Positions 1-7,885 of a stretch of DNA of 64,000 bases are shown here, piece by piece. Numbering within the stretch: position 1 is the first letter of the stretch; every line of letters begins with the position of its first letter. The notes below the pieces were generated by a model. The model had not been told where the DNA came from and searched no databases. It worked only from the letters and a program-made list of their open reading frames with translations. Source of the DNA: Polaromonas sp. (GTDB lineage: Bacteria > Pseudomonadota > Gammaproteobacteria > Burkholderiales > Burkholderiaceae_C); contig JAAFJF010000008.1 in the NCBI GenBank assembly GCA_013298815.1, positions 1-64,000 of the forward strand. The letters run 5' to 3'. The position numbers and the translations under genes are program-made.

Positions 1-760
1 CCACCTGTACAAAGGTGCGCCTCACGCAGCGTTATTAGAGCCGCAAATTCAAAATGCTGGCCGCAACAACAATGGTCATATCACTATTCGCCATCGCGGT
101 GGTGGTCATAAGCACCATTACCGTGTGGTCGACTTTGTGCGTAACAAAGACGGCATTCCGGCAAAAGTCGAGCGTATTGAATACGATCCTAACCGTACAG
201 CACACTTGGCATTGATCTGCTACGCTGACGGTGAGCGTCGCTACATCATTGCGCCGCGTGGCTTAGAGGCTGGTGCAACCATCATGAGCGGTGCCGAAGC
301 GCCGATCCGTGCTGGAAACACTTTGCCAATTCGCAACATCCCAGTCGGTTCAACGATTCACTGTATCGAGATGCAAATCGGCAAAGGCGCGCAAATCGCA
401 CGTTCAGCTGGCACTTCTGCAACCTTGCTCGCTCGCGAAGGCATTTATGCTCAAGTGCGTATGCGTTCAGGTGAAGTGCGCAAGATTCATATCGAATGTC
501 GCGCAACGATTGGTGAAGTCGCTAACGAAGAACACAGCCTGCGCCGTTTGGGTAAAGCTGGTGTGAAGCGTTGGATGGGTATTCGTCCTACCGTTCGCGG
601 TGTGGTTATGAATCCTGTTGATCACCCACACGGCGGTGGCGAAGGTAAAACTGGCGAAGGCCGTCATCCTGTCGATCCTTGGGGTAATCTCACCAAGGGT
701 TACCGTACCCGTAACAACAAGCGCACCCAGGTTATGGTTGTGTCGCGTCGTAAGAAATAA
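1..760 (+). CDS. rplB: 50S ribosomal protein L2, 5' end outside window
   Basis: L2 binds 23S rRNA near the peptidyl-transferase centre and is needed for subunit joining. The open frame runs from base 2 (codon CAC) to the TAA at 758-760, giving about 252 residues of a protein normally close to 274, so roughly the first 20 residues lie upstream of the window. Visible L2 hallmarks are GRNNNGHIT, the GGGHKHHYR block, and the C-terminal segment with HPHGGGEG and the basic tail VSRRKK. It is followed after 11 bases by rpsS in the usual S10-operon order. An internal ATG at 125 is not the start: homology continues upstream of it. Identification is by family resemblance and is secure. Confidence 0.98.
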   Translation, partial: HLYKGAPHAALLEPQIQNAGRNNNGHITIRHRGGGHKHHYRVVDFVRNKDGIPAKVERIEYDPNRTAHLALICYADGERRYIIAPRGLEAGATIMSGAEAPIRAGNTLPIRNIPVGSTIHCIEMQIGKGAQIARSAGTSATLLAREGIYAQVRMRSGEVRKIHIECRATIGEVANEEHSLRRLGKAGVKRWMGIRPTVRGVVMNPVDHPHGGGEGKTGEGRHPVDPWGNLTKGYRTRNNKRTQVMVVSRRKK

Positions 761-771
761 GGGGAAGGCAC

Positions 772-1050
772 ATGACTCGCTCACTCAAAAAAGGTCCTTT
801 TGTTGACCACCATTTGATTGCAAAGACTGAAAAGGCTGTTGCAACCAAAGATAAAAAACCGATCAAGACTTGGTCACGTCGTTCTATGGTTTTGCCTGAT
901 TTCATCGGCTTGACCATTGCTGTGCACAACGGCAAACAACACGTACCAGTCTATATCACCGATCAAATGGTTGGCCATAAGTTAGGTGAGTTCGCGCTCA
1001 CCCGTACTTTCAAAGGTCATCCGGCTGATAAAAAAGTCGTGAAGAAATAA
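772..1050 (+). CDS. rpsS: 30S ribosomal protein S19
   Basis: S19 sits in the head of the small subunit beside S13 and contacts tRNA. The 92-residue product has the normal family length and begins [12 protein letters not shown], the standard S19 N-terminus; the C-terminal half shows the conserved HVPVYI and [13 protein letters not shown] blocks. A purine-rich ribosome-binding site (GGGGAAGG) precedes the ATG. It lies between rplB and rplV, three bases before the latter, as in other S10 operons. Confidence 0.98.
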   Translation: MTRSLKKGPFVDHHLIAKTEKAVATKDKKPIKTWSRRSMVLPDFIGLTIAVHNGKQHVPVYITDQMVGHKLGEFALTRTFKGHPADKKVVKK

Positions 1051-1053
1051 GGA

Positions 1054-1389
1054 ATGACCATGGAAACACGTGCAACCCTACGCGGCGTGCGTTTGTCGGT
1101 CGACAAAGGCCGTCTGGTCGCTGATTTAATTCGCGGCAAAAAAGTTGACCAAGCATTGAACGTCTTGCAGTTCACACAGAAAAAAGCTGCTGTGATCATC
1201 AAGAAGGTGCTTGAGTCCGCTATCGCTAACGCCGAACACAACGACGGCGCTGATATTGACGAATTGAGGGTGAAAACCATCTACGTCGAACAAGGCGCTA
1301 CGCTCAAACGTTTCACCGCGCGCGCTAAAGGCCGTGGTAACAGCATCAGCAAGCCCACGTGCCATGTGTACGTGACGGTTGGCAACTGA
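1054..1389 (+). CDS. rplV: 50S ribosomal protein L22
   Basis: L22 lines the peptide exit tunnel and binds 23S rRNA domain I. The 111-residue product shows the family core [19 protein letters not shown] and the C-terminal hook [12 protein letters not shown]. Two starts are possible, ATG at 1054 (MTMETRA) or ATG at 1060 (METRA); many beta-proteobacterial L22 proteins start close to METRA, so the true start may be two codons in. The gene begins three bases after the rpsS stop, consistent with translational coupling. Confidence 0.97.
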   Translation: MTMETRATLRGVRLSVDKGRLVADLIRGKKVDQALNVLQFTQKKAAVIIKKVLESAIANAEHNDGADIDELRVKTIYVEQGATLKRFTARAKGRGNSISKPTCHVYVTVGN

Positions 1390-1404
1390 AAGGCCTGAAG
1401 ACAT

Positions 1405-2343
1405 ATGGGACAAAAAATCCATCCAACAGGCTTTCGCCTAGCGATCAGCCGCAACTGGGCTTCTCGTTGGTACGCCAACAACCGTGACTTCGCTGGCATG
1501 CTGGCTGAAGACATCAAAGTACGCGAGTACTTGAAGGCTAAGCTGAAAAACGCATCTGTATCACGCGTTTTGATCGAGCGTCCAGCCAAAAATGCACGTA
1601 TCACGATTTTCTCGGCACGTCCGGGCGTTGTGATCGGCAAAAAAGGTGAAGACATCGAAAACTTGAAGCGTGATTTAGCCAAGCAATTGGGCGTGCCAGT
1701 CGCAGTCAACATCGAAGAGGTGCGCAAGCCTGAAATCGATGCTAAGTTGATTGCTGACTCTATCACCCAACAGCTCGAAAAACGTATCATGTTCCGCCGT
1801 GCGATGAAGCGTGCCATGCAAAACGCGATGCGTTTGGGCGCTTTGGGTATTAAGATCATGTCATCAGGCCGTTTGAACGGTATTGAAATCGCTCGTTGCG
1901 AATGGTACCGCGAAGGTCGCGTGCCACTTCACACTTTGCGCGCTGATATCGACTACGGCACTTCTGAAGCACAAACTACATACGGCATTATTGGCGTGAA
2001 GGTTTGGGTTTACAAAGGTGACACCTTGGGTCGTACAGACTTGCCAGCAGTGGTTGACACCCCGCGTCCAGAAGACGATCGTGGTGGCCGCCGTGACCCG
2101 CGTGGTCCACGTCGTGACGCTCGCCCAGGTTCTGAGCGTCCAGCAGGTGACCGCCCAGCCGTACGCGCTCCACGTCGCATCGTGAGTGCTGCTGATGGCA
2201 GCGACAAGCCAGCAGAAGCTAACGCTTCTGTTACCCCAGGTGTTAGCTCAGGCGACGCACCGCAAACTACCGTTAAGCGTGTTGCTCGTAAAACAGCCGC
2301 GCCTGCCACTGCGCCTGCAGCGGCTGACGGTAAAGGAGAATAA
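1405..2343 (+). CDS. rpsC: 30S ribosomal protein S3 with long C-terminal tail
   Basis: S3 forms part of the mRNA entry tunnel and contributes to the ribosomal helicase activity. Residues 1 to about 210 are a standard S3: [12 protein letters not shown] at the N-terminus, the KH domain with [10 protein letters not shown] near residues 75-85, and the C-terminal S3 domain ending around VYKGDTLGR. The remaining roughly 100 residues are low-complexity, first Arg/Asp/Pro-rich, then Ala/Thr/Pro-rich; E. coli S3 (233 residues) lacks most of this. The extension has no recognisable domain and is probably disordered. Base composition does not change across the junction, so there is no sign of fusion to foreign DNA. 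Confidence 0.97.
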   Translation: MGQKIHPTGFRLAISRNWASRWYANNRDFAGMLAEDIKVREYLKAKLKNASVSRVLIERPAKNARITIFSARPGVVIGKKGEDIENLKRDLAKQLGVPVAVNIEEVRKPEIDAKLIADSITQQLEKRIMFRRAMKRAMQNAMRLGALGIKIMSSGRLNGIEIARCEWYREGRVPLHTLRADIDYGTSEAQTTYGIIGVKVWVYKGDTLGRTDLPAVVDTPRPEDDRGGRRDPRGPRRDARPGSERPAGDRPAVRAPRRIVSAADGSDKPAEANASVTPGVSSGDAPQTTVKRVARKTAAPATAPAAADGKGE

Positions 2344-2345
2344 TT

Positions 2346-2762
2346 ATGCTGCAACCCGCTCGCCGGAAATACCGCAAAGAGCAAAAAGGCCGTAACACTG
2401 GCATCGCGACACGAGGCAGCTCAGTCGCATTCGGTGATTTTGGTCTTAAGTGTACAGACCGTGGCCGTTTAACGGCACGTCAGATCGAAGCCGCACGTCG
2501 TGCGATTTCTCGTCACGTTAAACGTGGCGGCCGTATCTGGATTCGTGTGTTCCCTGATAAGCCAATTTCCCAAAAGCCTGCTGAAGTGCGTATGGGTAAT
2601 GGTAAAGGTAACCCTGAATACTACGTTGCTGAAATTCAGCCCGGCAAAATCGTGTTCGAAATCGTTGGTGTGCCAGAAGAATTGGCTCGTGAAGCGTTCC
2701 GTTTGGCGGCTGCCAAGCTGCCTTTGCGTACCACTTTTGTTGCTCGTGCCCTTGGTACTTAA
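2346..2762 (+). CDS. rplP: 50S ribosomal protein L16
   Basis: L16 binds at the A-site side of the large subunit. The 138-residue product has the normal length and starts [17 protein letters not shown], the canonical N-terminus. The core [14 protein letters not shown] and the segment [15 protein letters not shown] are clear family signatures. It follows rpsC with a two-base gap and uses the GGAG-type ribosome-binding site lying inside the last rpsC codons. Confidence 0.98.
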   Translation: MLQPARRKYRKEQKGRNTGIATRGSSVAFGDFGLKCTDRGRLTARQIEAARRAISRHVKRGGRIWIRVFPDKPISQKPAEVRMGNGKGNPEYYVAEIQPGKIVFEIVGVPEELAREAFRLAAAKLPLRTTFVARALGT

Positions 2763-2777
2763 TCAGGAGAAAATGAT

Positions 2778-2987
2778 ATGAAAACTACTGAATTACGCCA
2801 AAAAGACGTTGCAGCTCTGCAAACTGAAGTGAAAGCCTTGCAAAAGGCCCATTTCGGTCTGCGCATGCAAAAAGCGACACAACAACTCACCAACACCGCT
2901 ACGCTGCGCTCTGCGCGTCGTGACATTGCTCGCGCGAAGACCGTTCTTGGTCAACAGCAAGCAGCTGCATCTACAACCGCCAAATAA
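2778..2987 (+). CDS. rpmC: 50S ribosomal protein L29
   Basis: L29 sits beside the exit tunnel and contributes to the docking site for trigger factor and SRP. The 69-residue product is a two-helix protein with the conserved [12 protein letters not shown] stretch and the Arg-rich second helix [13 protein letters not shown]; an Ala/Gln tail follows. It is preceded by AGGAG and is co-directional with rplP and rpsQ. Confidence 0.96.
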   Translation: MKTTELRQKDVAALQTEVKALQKAHFGLRMQKATQQLTNTATLRSARRDIARAKTVLGQQQAAASTTAK

Positions 2988-2998
2988 GGAGCAACTAA

Positions 2999-3268
2999 AT
3001 GACGGAAGCTAAAACATCCCTCAAGCGCACCTTGGTTGGCAAGGTGGTCAGCGACAAGCGTACCAAAACAGTGACAGTGCTGATTGAGCGCCGTGTTAAA
3101 CACGAGCTCTATGGCAAGATCGTTGGAAAATCCAGCAAGTACCACGCCCATGACGAAAAGGGCGAGTACAAATTGGGTGACACCATCGAAATTACCGAAA
3201 GCCGGCCAATTTCTAAAACTAAAAACTGGGTTGCTACCCGTTTGGTTCAGAAAGCTATTGAGGTTTAA
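2999..3268 (+). CDS. rpsQ: 30S ribosomal protein S17
   Basis: S17 is an early-assembly OB-fold protein that binds 16S rRNA. The 89-residue product has the conserved [16 protein letters not shown] strand, the [16 protein letters not shown] region and [11 protein letters not shown] near the C-terminus. It is the last gene of this ribosomal run: instead of rplN, which follows in E. coli, a hairpin terminator lies about 50 bases downstream and then an unrelated peroxiredoxin gene. Confidence 0.97.
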   Translation: MTEAKTSLKRTLVGKVVSDKRTKTVTVLIERRVKHELYGKIVGKSSKYHAHDEKGEYKLGDTIEITESRPISKTKNWVATRLVQKAIEV

Positions 3269-3315
3269 GTGATTTCAAAGCTCGATCTCGCAAGAGATTG
3301 ACCTAAAGTCCCTAT

Positions 3316-3343
3316 AAAGCGGCTCACTATGTGGGCCGCTTTT
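3316..3343 (+). terminator. Terminator of the ribosomal operon
   Basis: AAAGCGGC at 3316-3323 pairs with GCCGCTTT at 3335-3342, with an 11-base loop and a short T run. It lies between rpsQ and the peroxiredoxin gene and fits a rho-independent terminator closing the S10 operon. Confidence 0.8.
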
Positions 3344-3428
3344 GCATTTGTGCCTTCGTTTTTTGAGACAATGCAGTCTGATTGAGCAATACCGCTCACA
3401 CCATCAATTTACATTTACAGGATACAAC

Positions 3429-3935
3429 ATGATCAAAGTCGGCGATACCTTACCAGCAGCAACTCTTATGGAATTTTCGGACGTAGAGGGCGAAGGCTGT
3501 AGCTTTGGACCTAACGCCGTTGACGTAGCTAAAGCCACTGCTGCTAAAACCATTGCTTTGTTTGCTCTGCCGGGCGCGTTTACACCTACCTGCTCTGCTA
3601 AGCATGTACCGGGCTACGTTAACCACCTTGCAGATTTCAAAGCGGCAGGCGTTGACGAGATCTGGTGCGTTAGCGTGAACGATGCTTTTGTCATGGGCGC
3701 GTGGGCGCGTGATCAAAAATCTGTCGGTAAAGTACGCATGATGGCTGATGGCGATGCTGTTTTCACCAAAGCAACGGGTTTAACGCTTGATTTGAGTGGC
3801 AAGGGCATGGGTTTGCGCAGCAACCGTTATTCCATGTTGGTCAAAGACGGCAAAGTTGTAACTTTGAACATAGAGGCACCTGGCAAGTTTGAAGTGAGCG
3901 ATGCTGCAACCATGCTGGCACAAGCTAAAGCGTAA
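3429..3935 (+). CDS. Peroxiredoxin (Prx5-type redoxin)
   Basis: Predicted cytosolic thiol peroxidase that reduces H2O2 and alkyl hydroperoxides. The 168-residue protein starting at ATG 3429 (MIKVGDTLPAATL) has the Prx5 active-site loop PGAFTPTCS with the peroxidatic Cys at residue 55, and the later conserved segments WCVSVNDAFVMGAW and GMGLRSNRYSMLV. An open frame extends upstream to 3342, but that part runs into the ribosomal-operon terminator. ATG 3429 has an AGGA ribosome-binding site and matches the family start. It is transcribed alone and faces an acetyltransferase gene. Confidence 0.92.
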   Translation: MIKVGDTLPAATLMEFSDVEGEGCSFGPNAVDVAKATAAKTIALFALPGAFTPTCSAKHVPGYVNHLADFKAAGVDEIWCVSVNDAFVMGAWARDQKSVGKVRMMADGDAVFTKATGLTLDLSGKGMGLRSNRYSMLVKDGKVVTLNIEAPGKFEVSDAATMLAQAKA

Positions 3936-3960
3936 TTTGCTACGTTTCAATCGCCTGAAT

Positions 3961-4019
3961 AGCTATTAAAATTATAGCTGTTTAGGCAGTAAATACGCCG
4001 GCTACGGGCCTATTTTAAA
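3961..4019 (+). repeat. Interspersed repeat family A, copy 1
   Basis: Starts with the inverted pair GCTAT/ATAGC separated by a short AT spacer, then the box AGGCAGTAAATACGCCGGCT and a tail ending TATTTTAAA. It fills the space between convergent genes, and the TAA stop of the minus-strand acetyltransferase (4015-4017) lies inside its tail. Confidence 0.9.
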
Positions 4020-4533
4020 GATCAACTTTGAGGTAATGCGCGCCAGCCAGCGGGTTGTGATAATAAGGCGGGATTTCTCTAAATCCAAGCTCTTCATACA
4101 TGGCACGCGCAATTTCCATGTCATCCAACGTGTCTAGCAAAACACTGTCGTAGCCGTCTATGCGCGCCTCGTCCAAAATCGCTTCAGCCAGCTGCCGCCC
4201 TAATCCTAAGCCACGAAAACCTGGGCGCACATACAAACGCTTCATTTCAGCCGCATTCACATAATCGCTAGAATCCAGCGGACGCAAAGCGCAACAACCG
4301 GCTACTTCGCCATTCACTTTGGCTAACAGCAAAGCACCGCGAGGGGCCGCGTAGTCACCAGGAAGGGTGGCTATTTCGCCCTCAAAATCCTGAAAACACA
4401 GGTCAAACCCCAAGCTGGTGGCATATTCGCGAAAAATACCAGATGTTGCAGCCAATTCATCTGTAGTTTCAGGTGTTATCAACTGGATATGAGGTGTGGC
4501 CGTGCCTACAGAATTCTCTGTCAAATTTGCCAT
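4015..4533 (-). CDS. GNAT-family N-acetyltransferase
   Basis: Predicted acetyl-CoA-dependent N-acyltransferase of unknown substrate. The GNAT fold is visible: motif A contains RPGFRGLGLGRQLAEAIL (the R/Q-x-x-G-x-G/A acetyl-CoA loop), preceded by the strand EMKRLYV and followed by LLDTLDDMEIARAMYEELGFREI, the usual motif B. I take ATG at 4533 (MANLTENS), which has AGGTGG upstream; a GTG at 4545 would add four residues. It begins right at the end of the upstream cytochrome b561 gene, so the two probably form an operon. The stop codon is supplied by a family A repeat. Confidence 0.85.
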   Translation of the reverse strand: MANLTENSVGTATPHIQLITPETTDELAATSGIFREYATSLGFDLCFQDFEGEIATLPGDYAAPRGALLLAKVNGEVAGCCALRPLDSSDYVNAAEMKRLYVRPGFRGLGLGRQLAEAILDEARIDGYDSVLLDTLDDMEIARAMYEELGFREIPPYYHNPLAGAHYLKVDL

Positions 4534-4537
4534 GAAT

Positions 4538-5212
4538 CTACCCACCTAAACTAACCAACCAATATACAGCTGCAGAGCAAGCCAGTAATATTGCCAAAGC
4601 TAAAGTTCGTGTCGCCGACGTGTCGGCAGAAGCAGGCGTGCTGTTAGGCAGTAATTTGTCGCCATGCAGCATAGGTTTGATGAGGTTTTCCCGCTTTTTG
4701 TAAAGGTAAAACACAATCGCCACAAGATGAGTGATAACTAAAACGATAACCAGAACTTTGCCAATCGTCACGTGGTAACTGGAAGCTAAGCTGACTGTTG
4801 CATTGGAAACAAATTTGGTTAAAGGACCAGCCGCTGAGATCTCATCATCACTGATCAAGCCCGTGCTGACTTGCACCAGAAGCATCGCGAGCATCGCAAA
4901 TACCGAAAAAGCACCTAAAGGGTTGTGACCGACCGAATGTAAGGCGTCTCCTTGGCCTTTCATGTAGCGAAGAATGCTGCTGGGCGCATAAACAAACGAT
5001 GCAAAACGCGACCATTTGCCTCCCACAACGCCCCAAACCAGCCGAAACATCAGCAAAGTCAGCACGCAGTAACCAAATCGATAATGCCAAGGCATAGCAT
5101 CACCGCCTCTGAACCCCGTGATGAGCAGGCAGACAACGCAAAAGGCCAGCGCCCAATGGAAGACTCTGGTTGGTAAATCCCATATACGTGTCTTAGCGTG
5201 ATGATTAGTCAT
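4538..5212 (-). CDS. Cytochrome b561 family membrane protein
   Basis: Predicted diheme cytochrome b of the bacterial b561/Ni-Fe hydrogenase b-subunit type, moving electrons in the inner membrane. The 224-residue protein starts MTNHHAKTRIWDLPTRVFHWALAF, the typical family entry (DxxTRxFHW), with further haem-ligand candidates in MPWHYRFGY, HSVGHNPLGA and the SYHVTIGKVLVIVLVITHL helix. Five hydrophobic helices are apparent, the last one C-terminal. It is divergent from a cytochrome c' gene across a 152-base gap; such pairs are often electron-transfer partners, which is inference here. Confidence 0.88.
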   Translation of the reverse strand: MTNHHAKTRIWDLPTRVFHWALAFCVVCLLITGFRGGDAMPWHYRFGYCVLTLLMFRLVWGVVGGKWSRFASFVYAPSSILRYMKGQGDALHSVGHNPLGAFSVFAMLAMLLVQVSTGLISDDEISAAGPLTKFVSNATVSLASSYHVTIGKVLVIVLVITHLVAIVFYLYKKRENLIKPMLHGDKLLPNSTPASADTSATRTLALAILLACSAAVYWLVSLGG

Positions 5213-5364
5213 AGATTAGATAGGTGGTTACCCGAATTTAATAAGGCCTTCATGAACTTTTCAAAACCAAATAAGTCTGCATAATAGCAAAACCCCTGCT
5301 GAAAGAGTTTGCTATATTTTTAGCTCAGTAACAATGTAATTTAACATTCTACTTAAGGACATTT

Positions 5365-5835
5365 ATGAAAAAGCCATCTGCCCTCCATGCCGTAGCTACT
5401 TTTGCTTTGACCGCTGCTGCATTTACATTTGCAGCGCCTGCCAGTGCCCAGTTTCAGAAGCCCGAAGATGCCGTTAAATTTCGCCAAAGTGCACTGACGG
5501 TTATTGCCAATCAGTTTGGTCGCATTGGTGCTATGGCCAATGGCCGTGCTCCATTTGACGCCAAAGTCGCACAAGACAGCGCACATGTTGTTGCCACATT
5601 AAGTGCCCTACCGTGGGCAGGGTTTGCGGCAAATACAGAAGCGCTCAAATCACGCGCAAAGCCAGAAATTTGGAAAGAAGCTGGCAAATTCAAAGAAGCT
5701 AGCGATAAGTTTGTAGCAGAGGCTGCCAAATTGGAGGCAGCTACCAAGACTGGCAATTTGGATGCTATTAAAACTGCATTTGGCGCAGTCGGCGGCTCAT
5801 GTAAAGCCTGTCACGATGCATTTAGATCTGAATAA
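5365..5835 (+). CDS. Cytochrome c' (class II c-type cytochrome)
   Basis: Periplasmic four-helix cytochrome with one covalently bound haem. Residues 1-28 form a Sec signal peptide ending PASAQ. The haem motif CKACH is at residues 146-150 near the C-terminus, as in class II cytochromes, and total length (156) is normal. The N-terminal part carries the KFRQSALTVIANQFGRIGAMA helix typical of c'. Roles known for the family include NO binding and electron transfer. AAGGA precedes the ATG. Divergent from the cytochrome b561 gene. Confidence 0.93.
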   Translation: MKKPSALHAVATFALTAAAFTFAAPASAQFQKPEDAVKFRQSALTVIANQFGRIGAMANGRAPFDAKVAQDSAHVVATLSALPWAGFAANTEALKSRAKPEIWKEAGKFKEASDKFVAEAAKLEAATKTGNLDAIKTAFGAVGGSCKACHDAFRSE

Positions 5836-5848
5836 TGCATCAATAATA

Positions 5849-5904
5849 GCTATGAATTCAATAGCTGCTCAGGCAGTGAATACACTGGCTAGAGTCTAAT
5901 TTAA
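5849..5904 (+). repeat. Interspersed repeat family A, copy 2
   Basis: Degenerate copy: GCTAT-N6-ATAGC, then AGGCAGTGAATACACTGGCT and a TCTAATTTAA tail. It lies between the convergent cytochrome c' and TlpA-like genes. Confidence 0.85.
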
Positions 5905-5967
5905 CTCAAAAAAATAGACTTTTTGTGTGTGCAAGCTGCTTTAAAGCGTTGATGACGTGGCGGTGCT

Positions 5968-6474
5968 TCAAGATGCTGCTAAAAGCTTCTCAAGCAGCGC
6001 ATGCAGCTCTGCAAAATTGGGTTCACCCACGTAGCGTTTCACGATTTGACCCTGCTTATCGACGATATAAGTTGTCGGTGTCAGCTTCACTTCATTCCAT
6101 GCTTTTGCGACAGAACCTGTGTTGTCAATAGCCACTTTGAACGGTAATTTACGCGTTTCTGCATAGTTGACCACGTAGGCTGGTGGGTCGTAGCTCATAG
6201 CTACAGCCACGGTGTCAAAGCCTTTGGTTTTGTATTTGTCGTAGGTGGCGATGATTTTGGGCATTTCCGCCACACAAGTGGTGCAGCTGGTCGCCCAAAA
6301 ATTGACTAAAGTGACTTTGCCTTTAAGGCTGGACGTGTTGATTTTTGAACCGTCTAGCAGTACAAAGGTTGATTCTGGCGCTGGGGTGACGCCAGTTCCA
6401 ACAAAAACATAAGCGCCTACGGCTAGCACCACGGCGGCAACGCCAGCATAGATAAATTTGTTCATAAAAGACAT
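5968..6474 (-). CDS. TlpA-like thioredoxin-fold protein
   Basis: Membrane-anchored periplasmic thiol reductase or disulfide carrier. An N-terminal hydrophobic helix (about residues 7-25) is followed by a TlpA/ResA thioredoxin domain with the active-site motif WATSCTTC, cysteines 64 and 67, and the cis-proline region KLTPTTYIVDKQG. Family members reduce apocytochrome c or copper-protein thiols. The neighbouring cytochrome c' gene makes cytochrome maturation plausible but unproven. Start ATG 6474; ATG 6465 is an alternative. Confidence 0.87.
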   Translation of the reverse strand: MSFMNKFIYAGVAAVVLAVGAYVFVGTGVTPAPESTFVLLDGSKINTSSLKGKVTLVNFWATSCTTCVAEMPKIIATYDKYKTKGFDTVAVAMSYDPPAYVVNYAETRKLPFKVAIDNTGSVAKAWNEVKLTPTTYIVDKQGQIVKRYVGEPNFAELHALLEKLLAAS

Positions 6475-6524
6475 TTTCTCAGGTAATTCTTGGTCAGTGC
6501 AAGACTTGTGCTACAGTTGACAAC

Positions 6525-6602
6525 ATGCAAATCGCGAAGTTCAGCTTCTTTTACTTTTATTTTTGGTTCTCAGTCCCCGGCGGACGAGAGGCAAGCACTT
6601 GA
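6525..6602 (+). CDS. Aromatic-rich leader peptide of DAHP synthase
   Basis: A 25-codon ORF, ATG at 6525 to TGA at 6600. Codons 6-15 encode FSFFYFYFWF: six Phe, two Tyr, one Trp and one Ser. This is the composition expected of an attenuation leader sensing charged aromatic tRNAs, comparable in logic to the pheA leader of enterobacteria. It ends about 30 bases before a rho-independent terminator and 130 bases before the DAHP synthase start. I see no strong ribosome-binding site in front of the ATG, so efficiency of translation is uncertain. See the attenuator entry. Confidence 0.8.
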   Translation: MQIAKFSFFYFYFWFSVPGGREAST

Positions 6603-6666
6603 AGTAAACCCCAAGCAAGCCCTTCTCGAACAAACCGCCAGACACCAGTCTTGGCGGTTTTTTTTT
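6579..6666 (+). promoter_or_regulatory. Transcription attenuator upstream of DAHP synthase
   Basis: Terminator: AAACCGCCA at 6632-6640 pairs with TGGCGGTTT at 6652-6660, extended inside by GAC/GTC, followed by a run of T to 6666. Antiterminator: GGCGG at 6579-6583 can pair with CCGCC at 6635-6639, and CGAGAGG at 6585-6591 with CCTTCTCG at 6621-6628. The two structures share CCGCC and exclude each other. A ribosome stalled on the aromatic codons (6540-6569) leaves 6579-6591 free for the antiterminator; one reaching the stop codon at 6600 covers it and the terminator forms. Confidence 0.8.
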
Positions 6667-6731
6667 GCCCATATTTTTACTTATTTATTTTTCGTTTTAT
6701 TTATTCTCAACAGTTTTACAGGAGTGATGAC

Positions 6732-7859
6732 ATGACAAACACCGCAAACGAGCCTTGGTATCCAAAAAACGTTCATAGCAATGACAGAACCAGTCAAACC
6801 GACGACGAACGCATCAAGGACATCACCGTGTTACCGCCTCCAGAACATCTCATCCGTTTTTTCCCGATTCAGGGTACAGCCGCTGAATCATTGATCAGCA
6901 ACACCCGCCAAACCATCCATAACATTATGGTTGGTACAGACGACAGGCTCTTGGTCATCATGGGCCCATGCTCTATTCATGACCCTATTTCCGCACTCGA
7001 GTACGCTAAAAAGTTGTTGGCACAGCGCGCTAAGTATGCCGGTACGCTCGAAATCGTCATGCGCGTGTACTTCGAAAAACCACGTACCACCGTAGGTTGG
7101 AAAGGCTTGATCAACGACCCGTACTTGGACGAAAGCTACCGCATCGACGAAGGCCTGCGCATGGCGCGCCAGTTGTTGATTGAAATCAATCGTCTTGGTT
7201 TGCCTGCAGGCAGCGAGTTTTTAGATGTCATTTCACCGCAGTACTTGGGTGATTTGATCAGTTGGGGCGCGATTGGCGCGCGCACGACTGAAAGCCAAGT
7301 CCACCGCGAACTGGCTTCTGGCATCTCCGCACCAATAGGTTTCAAAAATGGAACCGATGGCAACATCAAAATCGCGACAGATGCGATTCAAGCCGCCGCC
7401 GGCGGACACCACTTTTTGTCAATCCATAAAAATGGCCAAGTGGCGATTGTGCAGACCAACGGCAACCCAGACTGCCACGTTATTCTGCGTGGCGGCAAAG
7501 CGCCCAATTACGACGCGGCCAGCGTAGCAGCAGCTTGCAAAGACCTAGTCGCTGCTAAGTTGCCACCTACCTTGATGGTAGATTGCAGCCACGCCAACAG
7601 CAGCAAACAGCACGAGAAGCAAATCGACGTTGCCAAAGACATCGCCGCACAACTCAGCAGTGGCTCAAAAAGCGTGTTTGGCGTGATGGTTGAAAGTAAT
7701 TTGCAAGCGGGTGCGCAAAAATTCACGCCTGGCAAAGATCAGCCATCTGCCTTGGCTTATGGTCAAAGTATCACCGACGCTTGTATCGACTGGGACGACT
7801 CGGTTGGCGTGTTGGAGACACTGTCACAAGGCGTCTTGGCGCGTCGTCAATTGGGTTAA
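6732..7859 (+). CDS. aroG: 3-deoxy-7-phosphoheptulonate (DAHP) synthase, class I
   Basis: First enzyme of the shikimate pathway: condenses phosphoenolpyruvate and erythrose 4-phosphate to DAHP. The 375-residue protein shows class I AroFGH signatures: MGPCSIHD, RVYFEKPRTTVGWKGLINDP, GARTTESQVHRELASG and MVDCSHANSSK. ATG 6732 has AGGAG at the right spacing and gives the family length; the longer open frame starting at 6651 runs through the attenuator terminator and is not real. Which aromatic amino acid feeds back on the enzyme cannot be told from sequence, so the isozyme letter is provisional. Expression is probably controlled by the leader peptide and attenuator upstream. Confidence 0.95.
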   Translation: MTNTANEPWYPKNVHSNDRTSQTDDERIKDITVLPPPEHLIRFFPIQGTAAESLISNTRQTIHNIMVGTDDRLLVIMGPCSIHDPISALEYAKKLLAQRAKYAGTLEIVMRVYFEKPRTTVGWKGLINDPYLDESYRIDEGLRMARQLLIEINRLGLPAGSEFLDVISPQYLGDLISWGAIGARTTESQVHRELASGISAPIGFKNGTDGNIKIATDAIQAAAGGHHFLSIHKNGQVAIVQTNGNPDCHVILRGGKAPNYDAASVAAACKDLVAAKLPPTLMVDCSHANSSKQHEKQIDVAKDIAAQLSSGSKSVFGVMVESNLQAGAQKFTPGKDQPSALAYGQSITDACIDWDDSVGVLETLSQGVLARRQLG

Positions 7860-7885
7860 CAGTCGTGTTGTAGGACGTCGTCGAG

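Noticed and set aside
6651-6731. N-terminal extension of DAHP synthase rich in Phe and Tyr
   Set aside because: It translates the terminator T run and AT-rich leader; ATG 6732 has the ribosome-binding site and the homologous start.
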